Positions 6,632 through 15,338 of a stretch of DNA of 45,128 bases are shown here, piece by piece. This stretch comes from Candidatus Avelusimicrobium excrementipullorum (GTDB taxonomy: Bacteria; Elusimicrobiota; Elusimicrobia; Elusimicrobiales; Elusimicrobiaceae). Within the stretch, counting starts at the first letter, position 1. Each line of letters starts with the position of its first letter. The DNA lies in assembly GCA_019120455.1 (NCBI GenBank), contig DWVB01000003.1:1-45128 (forward strand), read 5' to 3'. Position numbers and translations under genes: made by a program. The notes under the pieces were generated by a model. It made no database searches. It was not told the DNA's origin and saw only the letters and a list, made by a program, of their open reading frames with translations.

Positions 6632-7027
6632 TTAACGTTTGGAAAACTGGAAGCGTTTTCTGGCGCCGGGCTGGCCCGGTTTCTTTCTTTCCACCATACG
6701 GGGATCGCGGGTCAGGAAACCGGCTTTTTTGACGGTTTTCTTCAGTTCTTCGCTGATCTCGGCCACGGAGCGGGCAATGGCGTGGCGCAGCGCGCCCGCC
6801 TGGGAGGAAATCCCCCCGCCCTGCACTTTGGCGGTGACGTCATATTCTTTGTCCAGGCTGGTGATCACCAGCGGGGCTTTTACGGTAGCCTGGTATTTTT
6901 CATGACCTTTGAAATAGTCGGCCAAGGCTTTGGCGTTGACGGTAATCACGCCCGTGCCTTTTGCCAGTCTGGCCTGCGCGACGGAAGTTTTGCGGCGGCC
7001 GGTTTTAATTTCTTTGGTATTGTTCAT
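6632..7027 (-). CDS. rpsI: 30S ribosomal protein S9 (uS9)
   Basis: Structural protein of the small subunit whose C-terminal tail reaches the P site. The 131-aa product has the S9 signatures GRRKTSVAQARL near the start, GGGISSQAGALRHAIARS in the middle and the basic tail ending KRFQFSKR. Length and end are normal. It follows rplM by 15 bases on the same strand, the near-universal rplM-rpsI pair, so it is expressed from the rplM promoter. Confidence 0.98.
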   Translation of the reverse strand: MNNTKEIKTGRRKTSVAQARLAKGTGVITVNAKALADYFKGHEKYQATVKAPLVITSLDKEYDVTAKVQGGGISSQAGALRHAIARSVAEISEELKKTVKKAGFLTRDPRMVERKKPGQPGARKRFQFSKR

Positions 7028-7042
7028 AAAACTCTGTCCCTC

Positions 7043-7468
7043 TTATTTGGCAAATCTGCCGGCGAATTCATGTTCTTCGCCGCTGAACAGGCGAAGGCGT
7101 TTGAGGCGCGGGGCGCGCAGGCGGTTGACGTCCAACATGCGTTTGACGGCCAGTTCCAGCACTTTGGTGGAATCCTTTTCAAACTGGCGTTTGAGCGGGG
7201 TTTCCTTGGCGCCTTTGGCGTAACCGGAGTGGGAGAAATAAATTTTTTCTTCCATTTTGTTGCCGGTTACTTTGATTTTATCCGTATTGGTCACAACGAC
7301 AAAATCACCGCAGTCCATATGAGGGGTATAGGTTCTTTTGTGTTTGCCCATCAGCAGCACGGCCACGCGGGTGGCCAGTCTGCCCAGGGTTTGGCCCGAG
7401 GCGTCAATATGATGCCATTTACGGGTGGTTTCAACTTCCTTGACGGAAGGCAGAAAAGTTTTCGTCAT
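7043..7468 (-). CDS. rplM: 50S ribosomal protein L13 (uL13)
   Basis: Large-subunit protein involved in early 50S assembly. Family features: WHHIDASGQTLGRLAT near the start, LLMGKHKRTYTPHMDCGD and the LAVKRMLDVNRLR segment before the end. I place the start at the ATG at 7468 (141 aa), which begins MTKTFLPSVKEVETTRKWH and is preceded by AAAAGGT; an upstream in-frame extension of 18 residues has no family support. It leads the rplM-rpsI operon. Confidence 0.97.
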   Translation of the reverse strand: MTKTFLPSVKEVETTRKWHHIDASGQTLGRLATRVAVLLMGKHKRTYTPHMDCGDFVVVTNTDKIKVTGNKMEEKIYFSHSGYAKGAKETPLKRQFEKDSTKVLELAVKRMLDVNRLRAPRLKRLRLFSGEEHEFAGRFAK

Positions 7469-7545
7469 AATTTCTTGTTTACCTTTTGTTATTAAAGCGC
7501 AGCGGAGTGGTGGCCGCCGCATTAATGACTCGTGGTTTCTTGTAT

Positions 7546-7554
7546 ATTATACCA
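7546..7554 (-). promoter_or_regulatory. Extended -10 promoter of rplM-rpsI
   Basis: TGGTATAAT on the minus strand, identical to the nifU promoter element at 15254-15262. The transcript would start near 7540, leaving a leader of about 70 nt before rplM. Confidence 0.65.
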
Positions 7555-7581
7555 AAACAAAAAGGCCGTGTATAGGGAAAA

Positions 7582-8553
7582 TTAAAAAGACAGGCTCTCA
7601 AACAGCGCGCGGATGTCCGCCAGCGTCTCCAGGCGCACAAAACGCCCGCGCACGTCGGCCGCCCCCGCAAAATCGCGCAGCCAGTAGCCGGCGGTTTTTT
7701 TGCTGCGGCCCACGCCTATTTTTTCCCCGTAGCGGGCCACATTTTCTTCTATCAGCGCCAGGTAAATTTCTATCCGCCGGTGCTGGGTCATCGGGACAGG
7801 CTTCTCCCCCGCCAGTTCACGGGCGATATCCCTAAAAATAAACGGATTGCCCACCGCCGCGCGGCCTACCATAATGCCGGCACAGCCCGCGTCAAAAAAC
7901 TTTTGGGCGGTTTGGCCGTCTTTAATGCCGCCGTTGCCAATAACGGGGATTTTGACCGCCGCGCACACATGGGCCAGCGCGTCCAAATCCGGCTCCCCGT
8001 TATGCACGTTTTCCGCCGCGCGGGCGTGAATGACCACGGCAGAGGCTCCTTCATTTTCCGCCACACGGGCAATTTCATCGCCCAGCAAAACGCCGCTTTT
8101 GAGTCCGATGCGCGTTTTGAGCGTAACGGGCACGCTGACGGCTTTGACCGCCGCCGCCACCAGCCGGCCCAAATGCACGGGGTCTTTCATCAGCACGCAG
8201 CCGGCGCCAGCTTTATTGATTTTCTTCACGGGGCAGCCCGCATTGATGTCTACGATATCGGCCCCGCGGGCCTGTGCGGCGCGGGCGGCCTCGGCAATCG
8301 TCTGTTCGTCCGAACCGAAAATCTGCATGGATACGGGCTTTTCCCGCTCGTCCACCCGTAACATGCGCAAACTGCGCGGATTGGCGTAATGCAGGGCATG
8401 GGCCGACACCATTTCGGCGCAGACCACGCCCGCGCCGCCGCGCAGACACAAAGCGCGAAACGGTCCGTCCGTCACGCCGGCCATGGGAGCCAGCCAAATA
8501 TTATTTGGAGCGGTAAAAGCACCGATTTTAAGCGCGCACACGGGAGAGGTCAT
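7582..8553 (-). CDS. dusB: tRNA-dihydrouridine synthase (DusB family)
   Basis: FMN enzyme that reduces specific uridines in tRNA to dihydrouridine. The TIM-barrel signatures are intact: LAPMAGVTDGPFR near the N-terminus, VSMQIFGSD, DINAGCPVKKI with the catalytic Cys, VTLKTRIG, VIHARAAENV, IGNGGIKDG and MVGRAAVGNPFIF. The ATG at 8553 overlaps the stop of the upstream gene in an ATGA, with a GGAG 8-9 nt before it; a TTG five codons upstream is less likely. Translational coupling to the lipoprotein gene upstream is notable, since the functions are unrelated. Confidence 0.93.
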   Translation of the reverse strand: MTSPVCALKIGAFTAPNNIWLAPMAGVTDGPFRALCLRGGAGVVCAEMVSAHALHYANPRSLRMLRVDEREKPVSMQIFGSDEQTIAEAARAAQARGADIVDINAGCPVKKINKAGAGCVLMKDPVHLGRLVAAAVKAVSVPVTLKTRIGLKSGVLLGDEIARVAENEGASAVVIHARAAENVHNGEPDLDALAHVCAAVKIPVIGNGGIKDGQTAQKFFDAGCAGIMVGRAAVGNPFIFRDIARELAGEKPVPMTQHRRIEIYLALIEENVARYGEKIGVGRSKKTAGYWLRDFAGAADVRGRFVRLETLADIRALFESLSF

Positions 8554-10046
8554 TTTACTGCTCTCCAACGGCCGCCTTCCGGCATATCAATGCGCGGGCG
8601 GCCGGACAGGCACAGGCGCATGACCGTGCGCACTTCCACTTGTGTATTTTTAAATTCCAGAGAATCAATAAAACCGTCATGCCCCGCACCGCCGGCCAGC
8701 ATATGGTCCGTAATAGCCACGCGGTAGGCCTTTTGCCGCTCCAGCGGCACGCCGCCAACCGATACGGAACGTATACGGTTTCCCTCCGGTGCTGACGGAT
8801 TGTAAGTGACTTTCAAACCGGAAATTTGTGCAAAATTGTGCGGCACGGACAAGCCCGCTTCCAGCGCGCGCCACAAAGCCACGCCTTTAATATCCAAAAA
8901 CGTTACATGGTCCGCATACGGATATACCCCGTACAAATCGTACTGCGTCACGGACCCCGCCGGCAAATCGGCGCGCAGGGAATCGGCATTCACTACGGCG
9001 GCATCCGCTTTGGCCCAGCGGCGCAGACAGTCCGCCGTCCAGTCCCCCAGGGCGGATTCCGCGTCCACATTTCCCTTTAACTCTTTTTCCAGCTTTCCCG
9101 CCGGACGGTTCATCTGTCCGCGCGCGGCGCGGCGCACCGCGGCCACTTTTTCGGCCACGTCCCGATCTTCCCCAAAATCACGGCGGTATAAAACGATATC
9201 TTCAAAACGCACATCCGTCAGTTCTTCATTCTTGTTAAAGAATAAAGCCACACGCCCCACCCCGTCCAGCTTGGAGCCCGGATATACAATCAGGGTATTA
9301 TTGATTTTTTCGGTTTCCGCCGCGTCACGGCCTAGGTTGGAACTTAAAATGATGTCTATGCCGTCTACTTCGCGCGCCAGCGCGGCGTCCGTCAGGGCGG
9401 ACTCATCGTCAGAGGACCCCAGCGCACTCATAAGCACCACCACATCGGCTCCTTTTTCGCGCAAGGTTTGTACGGCTTCACGGGCGGCGGTTATTTCATC
9501 GGTAATTTCCAGCCCCGCCAGGCGCCGTTTTCCTTCCGTGGCCTGACGGCTGACAATGCCGAACACGCCGACACGGTATTCCCCCTCCTGCACCAAAAGC
9601 CAAGGCCGCGCGCCGGAAGGCAGTTTGCCGTTTACGGTAACGTTAGAGAGAATAAACGGAGCGGGTGAGTCTTTAATAATTTGGCTCAAAGAGCCCCAGC
9701 CATACGCCAAATCTTTTTCGGTAAACAAACGCCCCGCATAGGGCAGTGTGGCGGCCGCCGTATTAAAATATTCCCCCTGGGAAAGCGTGCCTTCGGGCGT
9801 TTGGGCAAACCAGTTTCCCCCTTCCAAAAGCACAAAAGGGACGGTTTGTTTATCCAAAAACGCCTTTAAAACGGAAAGGCCGCCCGTTACCTCATTGCCG
9901 TAGCGCGGCTCAGGCCGCGCCCAGAAGACGCCTTCTATATCGGAAGTAAAAAACAAATAGACAGACGACTCCTCCTGCTTGGCACAGCCGCACAGGCACA
10001 TCGCCGCCAGATACAGGGCGCAGAAATAACGGACGACTTTACGCAT
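8550..10046 (-). CDS. 5'-nucleotidase-family lipoprotein with degenerate metal site
   Basis: Third member of a tandem 5'-nucleotidase (UshA) family array. The signal peptide ends in a lipobox LCGC (Cys21), so it is a lipoprotein. The two-domain UshA layout is kept (metallophosphatase about 28-300, C-terminal substrate domain about 320-498). The metal ligands seen in its neighbours are gone, however: DTHG reads DIEG (36-39), DSGD reads EGGN (75-78), GNHE is not recognisable, and the final GGHxH region reads SSNLGRD. C-terminal landmarks such as DLYGVYPYADHV and DHMLAGG remain. It is probably a non-catalytic binding protein. It starts one base into the stop of the upstream paralogue (TAATG) and runs into dusB. 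Confidence 0.85.
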   Translation of the reverse strand: MRKVVRYFCALYLAAMCLCGCAKQEESSVYLFFTSDIEGVFWARPEPRYGNEVTGGLSVLKAFLDKQTVPFVLLEGGNWFAQTPEGTLSQGEYFNTAAATLPYAGRLFTEKDLAYGWGSLSQIIKDSPAPFILSNVTVNGKLPSGARPWLLVQEGEYRVGVFGIVSRQATEGKRRLAGLEITDEITAAREAVQTLREKGADVVVLMSALGSSDDESALTDAALAREVDGIDIILSSNLGRDAAETEKINNTLIVYPGSKLDGVGRVALFFNKNEELTDVRFEDIVLYRRDFGEDRDVAEKVAAVRRAARGQMNRPAGKLEKELKGNVDAESALGDWTADCLRRWAKADAAVVNADSLRADLPAGSVTQYDLYGVYPYADHVTFLDIKGVALWRALEAGLSVPHNFAQISGLKVTYNPSAPEGNRIRSVSVGGVPLERQKAYRVAITDHMLAGGAGHDGFIDSLEFKNTQVEVRTVMRLCLSGRPRIDMPEGGRWRAVK

Positions 10047-11512
10047 TATTCAAATTCCACAATACGGCCCGTCGCCACGGGTTTTACCGGAGACTGTGCC
10101 TTGATGCCGTTTTCCAGCACGCTGCGAATGGTCACATCCGGCACCATTTCTTTTTCGGCGTCTTTTATTTTTTTGAATGGCCAGCCCTCGCTGCCGCCGT
10201 AACCGATATACGCATTGGTGGCCAGCGTATATTTTTTATGGTTTTCCACGGACTGCCCGTCCACAAAAAGCTGCAGGTCTTTGACTTTGCCTTTCTTATT
10301 GCGGTAGGTGACCGTCAGCCCCGAGTAAGTAAACAAGCTGCGCGGCAGAAGCGATTTTTTCACCAAATATTTTAAAAACTTTCCGTCCACCGTCATTTTT
10401 ACAATGCCGTTGTCAAACGGATGTATGTCGGTAGTGTCGCGGCGGGTAACGGGGCCCTTTTCCATATCCGTACGGGTGCCGCCGTTGTTATGCACAAAAA
10501 TCTGCGTGCCGGCCGCGGCGCGGCCCAAATCGGCAATCCAGTCGTTGAGCGGGCCGTCTTTATGCTCCGGCACGGGAGAAACGCGGGTAATGGTTTCCGC
10601 CGCTTCGCCGAAGACTTCGTCCATGCCGGGCTCTTTTAAAGACTGGGCATACTCGGCAATATCTTCGTCTTCTCCGACCTCATCAATAATCAGCGGAATC
10701 AGCTCCGACTTGGCGGAAACGAACTTGCCGGTTTTGTCATCGGTTTCTACGGTAATTTTACTGACGTTTTGCAGGTAGCAGCCGCTTTCCACAAACAGCG
10801 TCCCGTTAATGTATTCATTCTGCACAATGTTATGCACATGGCCGCCCAGCACCACATGCACACGACCGCCGAATTTCTTGCCGATCTGACCCACATACGC
10901 CTGCGTGCCGTGTTTCACATCGCGCAGTCCGTCATGCACCAGCACGACCACCACATCCGGATTTTCTTTTTCCACTTCTTCCAATGCTCTTTTCAGTGCG
11001 GGCAGCGGCTTGGTAAATTTATAGGTTTTGTCGTCATTGGTGGGATAGCGGTTGGCCAGCCCGATAACGGCCACGCTGACGCCGCCTACGTCAAAAATTT
11101 TATACGGTTTAATCAGCGGCGGATATTTGCCGGTTTTTCGCTCCAGGAAATTGGCCGCCAGTACCGGAAATTTCAAATTCTGCAAAATAGGCTCCAGCGC
11201 TTCGTCGCGGAAGTCAAATTCATGATTGCCGATAGTGGTGGCCTGATAGCCCAGCGCATTCATCAAAGCCGCGGCTTTGAGCCCTTTGGAGTTTTTGGTT
11301 TCCGCGGTGCCGTTGGCAAAGTCCCCGCTGTCCAACAGCAAATAAGGCTTTTCCTCTTCGTCCAACACGGAAGCCAGCGCGGCAAAGCCGCCCTGCCCGT
11401 GTTTAGGATAAAAAAATCCGTGCGTGTCGCTGGTGTGGTAAATGACCGTTGTCTTGGCAAACAGACCGGCGGCCGCAAACGTCAACGCCAAAAATAAAAA
11501 CAGTTTTTTCAT
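10046..11512 (-). CDS. Secreted 5'-nucleotidase/UDP-sugar hydrolase (UshA family), copy 1
   Basis: Periplasmic two-metal phosphatase family acting on nucleotides or UDP-sugars. Signal peptide at residues 1-19 (LFA-KT). All metal ligands are visible: Asp29/His31 in SDTHG, Asp61 and Asp64 in DSGD, GNHEFD (Asn96/His97), His193 in LVHDG, and His225/His227 in GGHVH. The C-terminal 5'-nucleotidase domain runs from about 320, with NNGGTRTDMEKG and TNAYIGYGG. The 488-aa length is slightly short for UshA. It is highly similar to the next gene upstream (same length), clearly a tandem duplicate, and is coupled to the degenerate lipoprotein downstream. Exact substrate unknown. Confidence 0.92.
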   Translation of the reverse strand: MKKLFLFLALTFAAAGLFAKTTVIYHTSDTHGFFYPKHGQGGFAALASVLDEEEKPYLLLDSGDFANGTAETKNSKGLKAAALMNALGYQATTIGNHEFDFRDEALEPILQNLKFPVLAANFLERKTGKYPPLIKPYKIFDVGGVSVAVIGLANRYPTNDDKTYKFTKPLPALKRALEEVEKENPDVVVVLVHDGLRDVKHGTQAYVGQIGKKFGGRVHVVLGGHVHNIVQNEYINGTLFVESGCYLQNVSKITVETDDKTGKFVSAKSELIPLIIDEVGEDEDIAEYAQSLKEPGMDEVFGEAAETITRVSPVPEHKDGPLNDWIADLGRAAAGTQIFVHNNGGTRTDMEKGPVTRRDTTDIHPFDNGIVKMTVDGKFLKYLVKKSLLPRSLFTYSGLTVTYRNKKGKVKDLQLFVDGQSVENHKKYTLATNAYIGYGGSEGWPFKKIKDAEKEMVPDVTIRSVLENGIKAQSPVKPVATGRIVEFE

Positions 11513-11605
11513 GGGCTCTCCTCTCCGGCAAAAACCGCCCCTACGGCGGGCGAAAACAGCTGATTTTATCCTATCAAAAACAAAACGCCCGCTTCAAGGC
11601 GGGCG
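11513..11605 (-). promoter_or_regulatory. Duplicated terminator-promoter-leader cassette, copy 1
   Basis: On the minus strand: terminator CGCCCGC/GCGGGCG (11605-11586) plus TTTTGTTTTT for the upstream paralogue, then GGATAAAAT as a possible -10, then a CCGCC/GGCGG hairpin followed by five T (11552-11530) in the leader, then a GGAGAGGAG ribosome-binding site. The segment is nearly identical to 13079-13168. Confidence 0.65.
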
Positions 11606-11611
11606 CAAAAC

Positions 11612-13078
11612 TTACGGCAGCTGGCGCACACGGCCCGTATCCGGCGCGCGGACGGGACCCGATGCCAGGGCTTTTTCCAGCAAAGCGCGTATGGTTTGAT
11701 CCCCCGCCGGCTTTTTATTTTCGGCAGGAATCGTCTTAAACAGTTTGCCCTCACTGCCTCCGCCGGCCAGATAAGAGTTGGTAGCCAGCAGGTATTTTTG
11801 TTTATTTTTCACTTTTTTGCCATTTACATAAATCTTAACGCTTTTGGCACGGCCTTTTTTATCCAAACGGTAAGTGACGCGCAAACCGGAATAGCTCAGC
11901 AAATTGCGCGGAAGCAGGGAATTTTTGACCAATTGTTTTAAAAATTTCCCGTCCACCTCCATTAATACCACGGTGTCGTCAAACGGGAACAAGTCCACCA
12001 AATCCCGCCGCATAACAGGCCCCTCGGCCAACCCCGTCCGCACGCCGGCCGTGTTGTGCACAAACACATCCGCCGCGGAATAAGCTCTGGCCACGTCGGC
12101 AATCCAGTTTTCGGCCGCGCCGTCTTTTTCTCCGGAAACGGCTGACGTTTTGGGCAGCGGCTCCGCCGTCGTGCCCAAAATATCGTCCATGCCGGGCTCT
12201 TTTAATGACTGCGCATAATCGGCTATTTTTTGGTTTTCTCCCGTTTCAGATACTTTCAGCGGAATAATCACGGACTGCGCCGATACAAACTTCCCCGTTT
12301 CATCATCGGCAGTCACGGTTACTTTGCCGACGGACTGCAGGTGAGCGCCGTCTTCCAGAAACAGCACATCATTAATGTACTTGTTGCTAAAACTCTTATG
12401 TGCATGCCCGCCCAACACCACATGTACGCGGCCGGAAAAGCGCCGTCCGATTTCCCCCATATAAAAAGGCTGCTCCGGCCGGTCGTCGGCCAGCGAGTCA
12501 TGCGCCAGCACCACCACGACTTCCGGCTTTTCTTTTTCCACTTGCTGCAAAGCCTGTTCAAGCGCATCCAACGGATCTATAAAAGTATATTTTTCCGCAC
12601 GGCGGGTCGGACGGCTGTTTGCCAGGCCGATGACGGCTATATTGACACCGCCCACGTTAAAGATTTTATACGCCGACACCGGAGCAGGAATTTGCCCCGT
12701 CTTTTTTTCCTTTAAATTGGCCGCCAAAACCACAAAATCCGCTTCCTTCCACATATTTTCCAGCGCTTCTTCCCCGTAAGCAAATTCATGATTGCCCAGG
12801 GCAGCAGCCTGATATCCCGTTTTATTCATCAGCTGTACGGCTTTTAAACCCCTGGAGTTTTTAACTTCAATAGTTCCTTCGGCAAAATCCCCTCCGTCCA
12901 ACAACAAATACGGGGCCGTTTCCCTGTCCAATACGGCGGCCAACGCGGCAAAGCCGCCCTGGCCTTGTCTAGGATAGAAAAAACCGTGCGTGTCACTGGT
13001 ATGATAAACAACCGCCGTCTTGGCAAACAGACCGGCGGAGGCAAAGACCAATAATAAAAAGAGAAACAGTTTCTTCAT
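11612..13078 (-). CDS. Secreted 5'-nucleotidase/UDP-sugar hydrolase (UshA family), copy 2
   Basis: Tandem paralogue of the gene at 10046-11512, the same 488 aa with no large gaps and the same signal peptide style (GLFA-KT). The catalytic motifs are intact: SDTHG, DGGDF, GNHEF, LAHDS and GGHAH. The C-terminal domain has NTAGVRTGLAEG and TNSYLAGGG. The surface and substrate pocket have diverged (for example GNHEFAY against GNHEFDF), so it may take a different nucleotide. It has its own terminator-promoter cassette on both sides and is probably expressed separately. The 1566-bp period between the two starts defines the duplicated unit. Confidence 0.92.
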   Translation of the reverse strand: MKKLFLFLLLVFASAGLFAKTAVVYHTSDTHGFFYPRQGQGGFAALAAVLDRETAPYLLLDGGDFAEGTIEVKNSRGLKAVQLMNKTGYQAAALGNHEFAYGEEALENMWKEADFVVLAANLKEKKTGQIPAPVSAYKIFNVGGVNIAVIGLANSRPTRRAEKYTFIDPLDALEQALQQVEKEKPEVVVVLAHDSLADDRPEQPFYMGEIGRRFSGRVHVVLGGHAHKSFSNKYINDVLFLEDGAHLQSVGKVTVTADDETGKFVSAQSVIIPLKVSETGENQKIADYAQSLKEPGMDDILGTTAEPLPKTSAVSGEKDGAAENWIADVARAYSAADVFVHNTAGVRTGLAEGPVMRRDLVDLFPFDDTVVLMEVDGKFLKQLVKNSLLPRNLLSYSGLRVTYRLDKKGRAKSVKIYVNGKKVKNKQKYLLATNSYLAGGGSEGKLFKTIPAENKKPAGDQTIRALLEKALASGPVRAPDTGRVRQLP

Positions 13079-13168
13079 ATATTTTCTCCGGTAAAAACCG
13101 CCCCTGCAGCGGGCGAAAACAGCTGATTTTATCCTATCAAAAACAAAACGCCCGCTTCAAGGCGGGCG
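13079..13168 (-). promoter_or_regulatory. Duplicated terminator-promoter-leader cassette, copy 2
   Basis: The terminator CGCCCGC/GCGGGCG (13149-13168) with TTTTGTTTTT ends the nifU-nifS transcript. It is followed by the same GGATAAAAT and AGCTGTTTTCGCCCGC stretch as the copy at 11513-11605. The leader hairpin here is weaker (CCGC/GCGG plus five T). Confidence 0.65.
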
Positions 13169-13185
13169 TTTGCGCGGGCAAATTT

Positions 13186-14364
13186 TTATTTCGCCGCCGC
13201 GTTCATGCGCGAAAACGGCGATATTTTGCGCAGGTTTTCAATAATGCCGGGCAAAACTTCCAGCACTTTGTCCACATCTTCTTCCGTCGTCTGTTCAGAC
13301 AGCGAGAAACGCACCGACCCGTGCGCAAATTTAAAATCCACGCCCATGGCGCGCAGCACGTGCGACGGCTCCAGCGAGCCCGACGTGCAGGCCGAACCGG
13401 AAGAAGCACAAATGCCGTATTCGTTTAAATGCATCAAAATAGCTTCCCCTTCCACATAGCCGAAGCTGATATTAACGGTGTTGGGCACGCGGTTATCCGG
13501 ATCGCCGTTTAATTTGCTGTCGGGGATAGAGGAAAGCAGGCCGTTTTGCAGTTTGTCGCGCAGGGCGGCCATACGGGCCAGACTGCCGTCAGACAAACGC
13601 GTTTTGGCCAGCACGGCGGCCGTACCCAGCCCCACGATATAAGGAATGTTTTCCGTTCCGCCGCGGCGGCCTCTTTCCTGGTGGCCGCCCATCATAAAGC
13701 CCGTAAAGCGCGTACCGCGCCGCACATACAGGGCTCCCACGCCTTTGGGCGCGTGGAATTTATGGCCGGAAAGCGAAAGCATGTCTATAGGCGTATTTTT
13801 TACGTCAAAAGGCAGTTTGCCTATAGCCTGCACGGCGTCTGTATGAAACAATGCGCCGTATTCTTTGGCCAGCGCGGCAATTTCCGGCACGGGGAAAATA
13901 GTACCCGTTTCGCTGTTGACCCACATCACCGACACCAATGCCGTATCCCCGTCCAGGGCTTTTTTATATTGCTCCATATTGAAGCGGCCCTGCGCGTCCA
14001 CGCCGATATAGTCCACCTTATACCCCTGCGTTTCCAAATAAGAATACGGGTGCAGGACGGCGGGATGTTCCACCGCCGAAGTAATAATATGCTTTTTCTG
14101 CGGATAGCTGCGTATGGCCGAAAAAATGGCCGTATTGTCGCTTTCCGTGGCGCAGGAGGTGAAAATGATTTCATCGGGGTAGGCCGCGCCGATTAAATCG
14201 GCCACTTCGGCCCGTGCGATATCCATGGCTTTTTTGGCTTCCGCCGCCAGCGGATACATAGAGGAGGCATTGCCGTATTTTTCCGTAAAATACGGCATCA
14301 TCGCTTCCGCCACGGCCGGCGCCACGCGCGTGGTGGCGTTGTTGTCCAGATAAATCAGTTTCAC
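13186..14364 (-). CDS. nifS: Cysteine desulfurase, NifS type
   Basis: PLP enzyme that removes sulfur from cysteine and hands it as a persulfide to NifU for cluster assembly. Key residues sit at the classical NifS positions: Lys202 in LSGHKFHAPKG (PLP lysine), His174/Asp176 in FHTDAVQ and the persulfide Cys326 in SSGSACTSGSLEPSHV (no spacer insertion, so the group I active loop). I place the start at the GTG at 14364 (392 aa, VKLIYLDNNATT), preceded by AGGGGG; a longer reading frame adds 37 residues with no homology. It lies 11 bases after nifU and is co-transcribed with it. It supplies sulfur for the hydrogenase and ferredoxin clusters. Confidence 0.95.
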   Translation of the reverse strand: MKLIYLDNNATTRVAPAVAEAMMPYFTEKYGNASSMYPLAAEAKKAMDIARAEVADLIGAAYPDEIIFTSCATESDNTAIFSAIRSYPQKKHIITSAVEHPAVLHPYSYLETQGYKVDYIGVDAQGRFNMEQYKKALDGDTALVSVMWVNSETGTIFPVPEIAALAKEYGALFHTDAVQAIGKLPFDVKNTPIDMLSLSGHKFHAPKGVGALYVRRGTRFTGFMMGGHQERGRRGGTENIPYIVGLGTAAVLAKTRLSDGSLARMAALRDKLQNGLLSSIPDSKLNGDPDNRVPNTVNISFGYVEGEAILMHLNEYGICASSGSACTSGSLEPSHVLRAMGVDFKFAHGSVRFSLSEQTTEEDVDKVLEVLPGIIENLRKISPFSRMNAAAK

Positions 14365-14375
14365 GCATTCCCCCT

Positions 14376-15230
14376 TCAGGCCTGCTCCACGGTAATGGAG
14401 GGGTCCAGTTTTTCTTTCAGCGTTTTTTCCACAAAGCCCTTCAGCGTCACGGGAGCGGCCATACAGCCGCTGCACATGCCCAGCAGGCGCACTTTGACGG
14501 CCGAGCCGTTCACGTCCACCAGTTCCACACTGCCGCCGTCGGCGTTCAGCTGCGGGCGGACGTCTTCTTCCAGCACTTTTTCAATGCGTTTGATTTTTTC
14601 CACAATGGTCAAATCGGCAAATTTTTTGTCCTTGGCCGGCTCCGGTGCGGGCACCGCGCAGGAATTGACCTTGTCCAAAATTTTTTGTATTTCGCCTTTG
14701 CACTGCCCGCAGGCGCCGCCGGCCTTGGTGTAAAAAGTCACCTCTTCCACGGTTTTTAAGTGGTTGGCGCGGATGGCCTTGATAATGGCTTCTTCGGACA
14801 CGTTAAAGCAGTGGCAGACGATTTTTTCGGCCTGCTGTTCAAACACCACGGGCTTGCCGCCCTGGCGGTAGCTTTGCACGGCCGCTTCCAGCGCCTCCAT
14901 ACCCATTACGGAACAATGCATTTTTTCAGCGGGCAGAGAGCCCAGCTCATCGGCAATGTCCTGGTTGGTGATTTTGGAGGCCTGCTCCAGCGTTTTGCCT
15001 TTAATCATCTCCGTCAGCACGGACGAAGAAGCAATGGCGCTGGCACAGCCGAAGGTTTCAAATTTTGCGTCCTCAATGACTTCCGTTTCTTTATTGACTT
15101 TTAGCGTCAGTTTCAGCGCGTCGCCGCACACCAGGCTGCCTACCTGGCCCGTGGCGTCGGCGTTTTCAATGGCGCCCACATTGCGCGGGTGCCGGAAATG
15201 GTCCATTACTTTATCGGTATAATCCCACAT
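14376..15230 (-). CDS. nifU: Iron-sulfur cluster scaffold NifU (full three-domain form)
   Basis: Scaffold on which [2Fe-2S]/[4Fe-4S] clusters are built. Domain 1 (1-125) is IscU-like with Cys35, Cys62 and Cys106. Domain 2 (about 137-180) is a BFD-like permanent [2Fe-2S] ferredoxin domain with Cys139, Cys141, Cys174 and Cys177. Domain 3 (about 205-284) is an Nfu domain with the Cys253-x-x-Cys256 pair (MCSGCMA). All ligands match Azotobacter NifU almost position for position. The ATG at 15230 has an AGGAG upstream. No nif nitrogenase genes are near, so this is the housekeeping cluster-assembly system of an anaerobe. Confidence 0.96.
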   Translation of the reverse strand: MWDYTDKVMDHFRHPRNVGAIENADATGQVGSLVCGDALKLTLKVNKETEVIEDAKFETFGCASAIASSSVLTEMIKGKTLEQASKITNQDIADELGSLPAEKMHCSVMGMEALEAAVQSYRQGGKPVVFEQQAEKIVCHCFNVSEEAIIKAIRANHLKTVEEVTFYTKAGGACGQCKGEIQKILDKVNSCAVPAPEPAKDKKFADLTIVEKIKRIEKVLEEDVRPQLNADGGSVELVDVNGSAVKVRLLGMCSGCMAAPVTLKGFVEKTLKEKLDPSITVEQA

Positions 15231-15253
15231 ACAAACTCCTTTACCTTTATTAT

Positions 15254-15262
15254 ATTATACCA
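15254..15262 (-). promoter_or_regulatory. Extended -10 promoter of nifU-nifS
   Basis: TGGTATAAT on the minus strand, the same 9-mer as the rplM promoter at 7546-7554. The leader is about 18 nt and contains AAAGGAG. Confidence 0.65.
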
Positions 15263-15338
15263 TTCCGCGCCGGGGCCGGCGGCGGCACGGGAGAGCTGTT
15301 TTGCACTATTCGCGCCCGTGCGCGGCGGGCGCATATTT

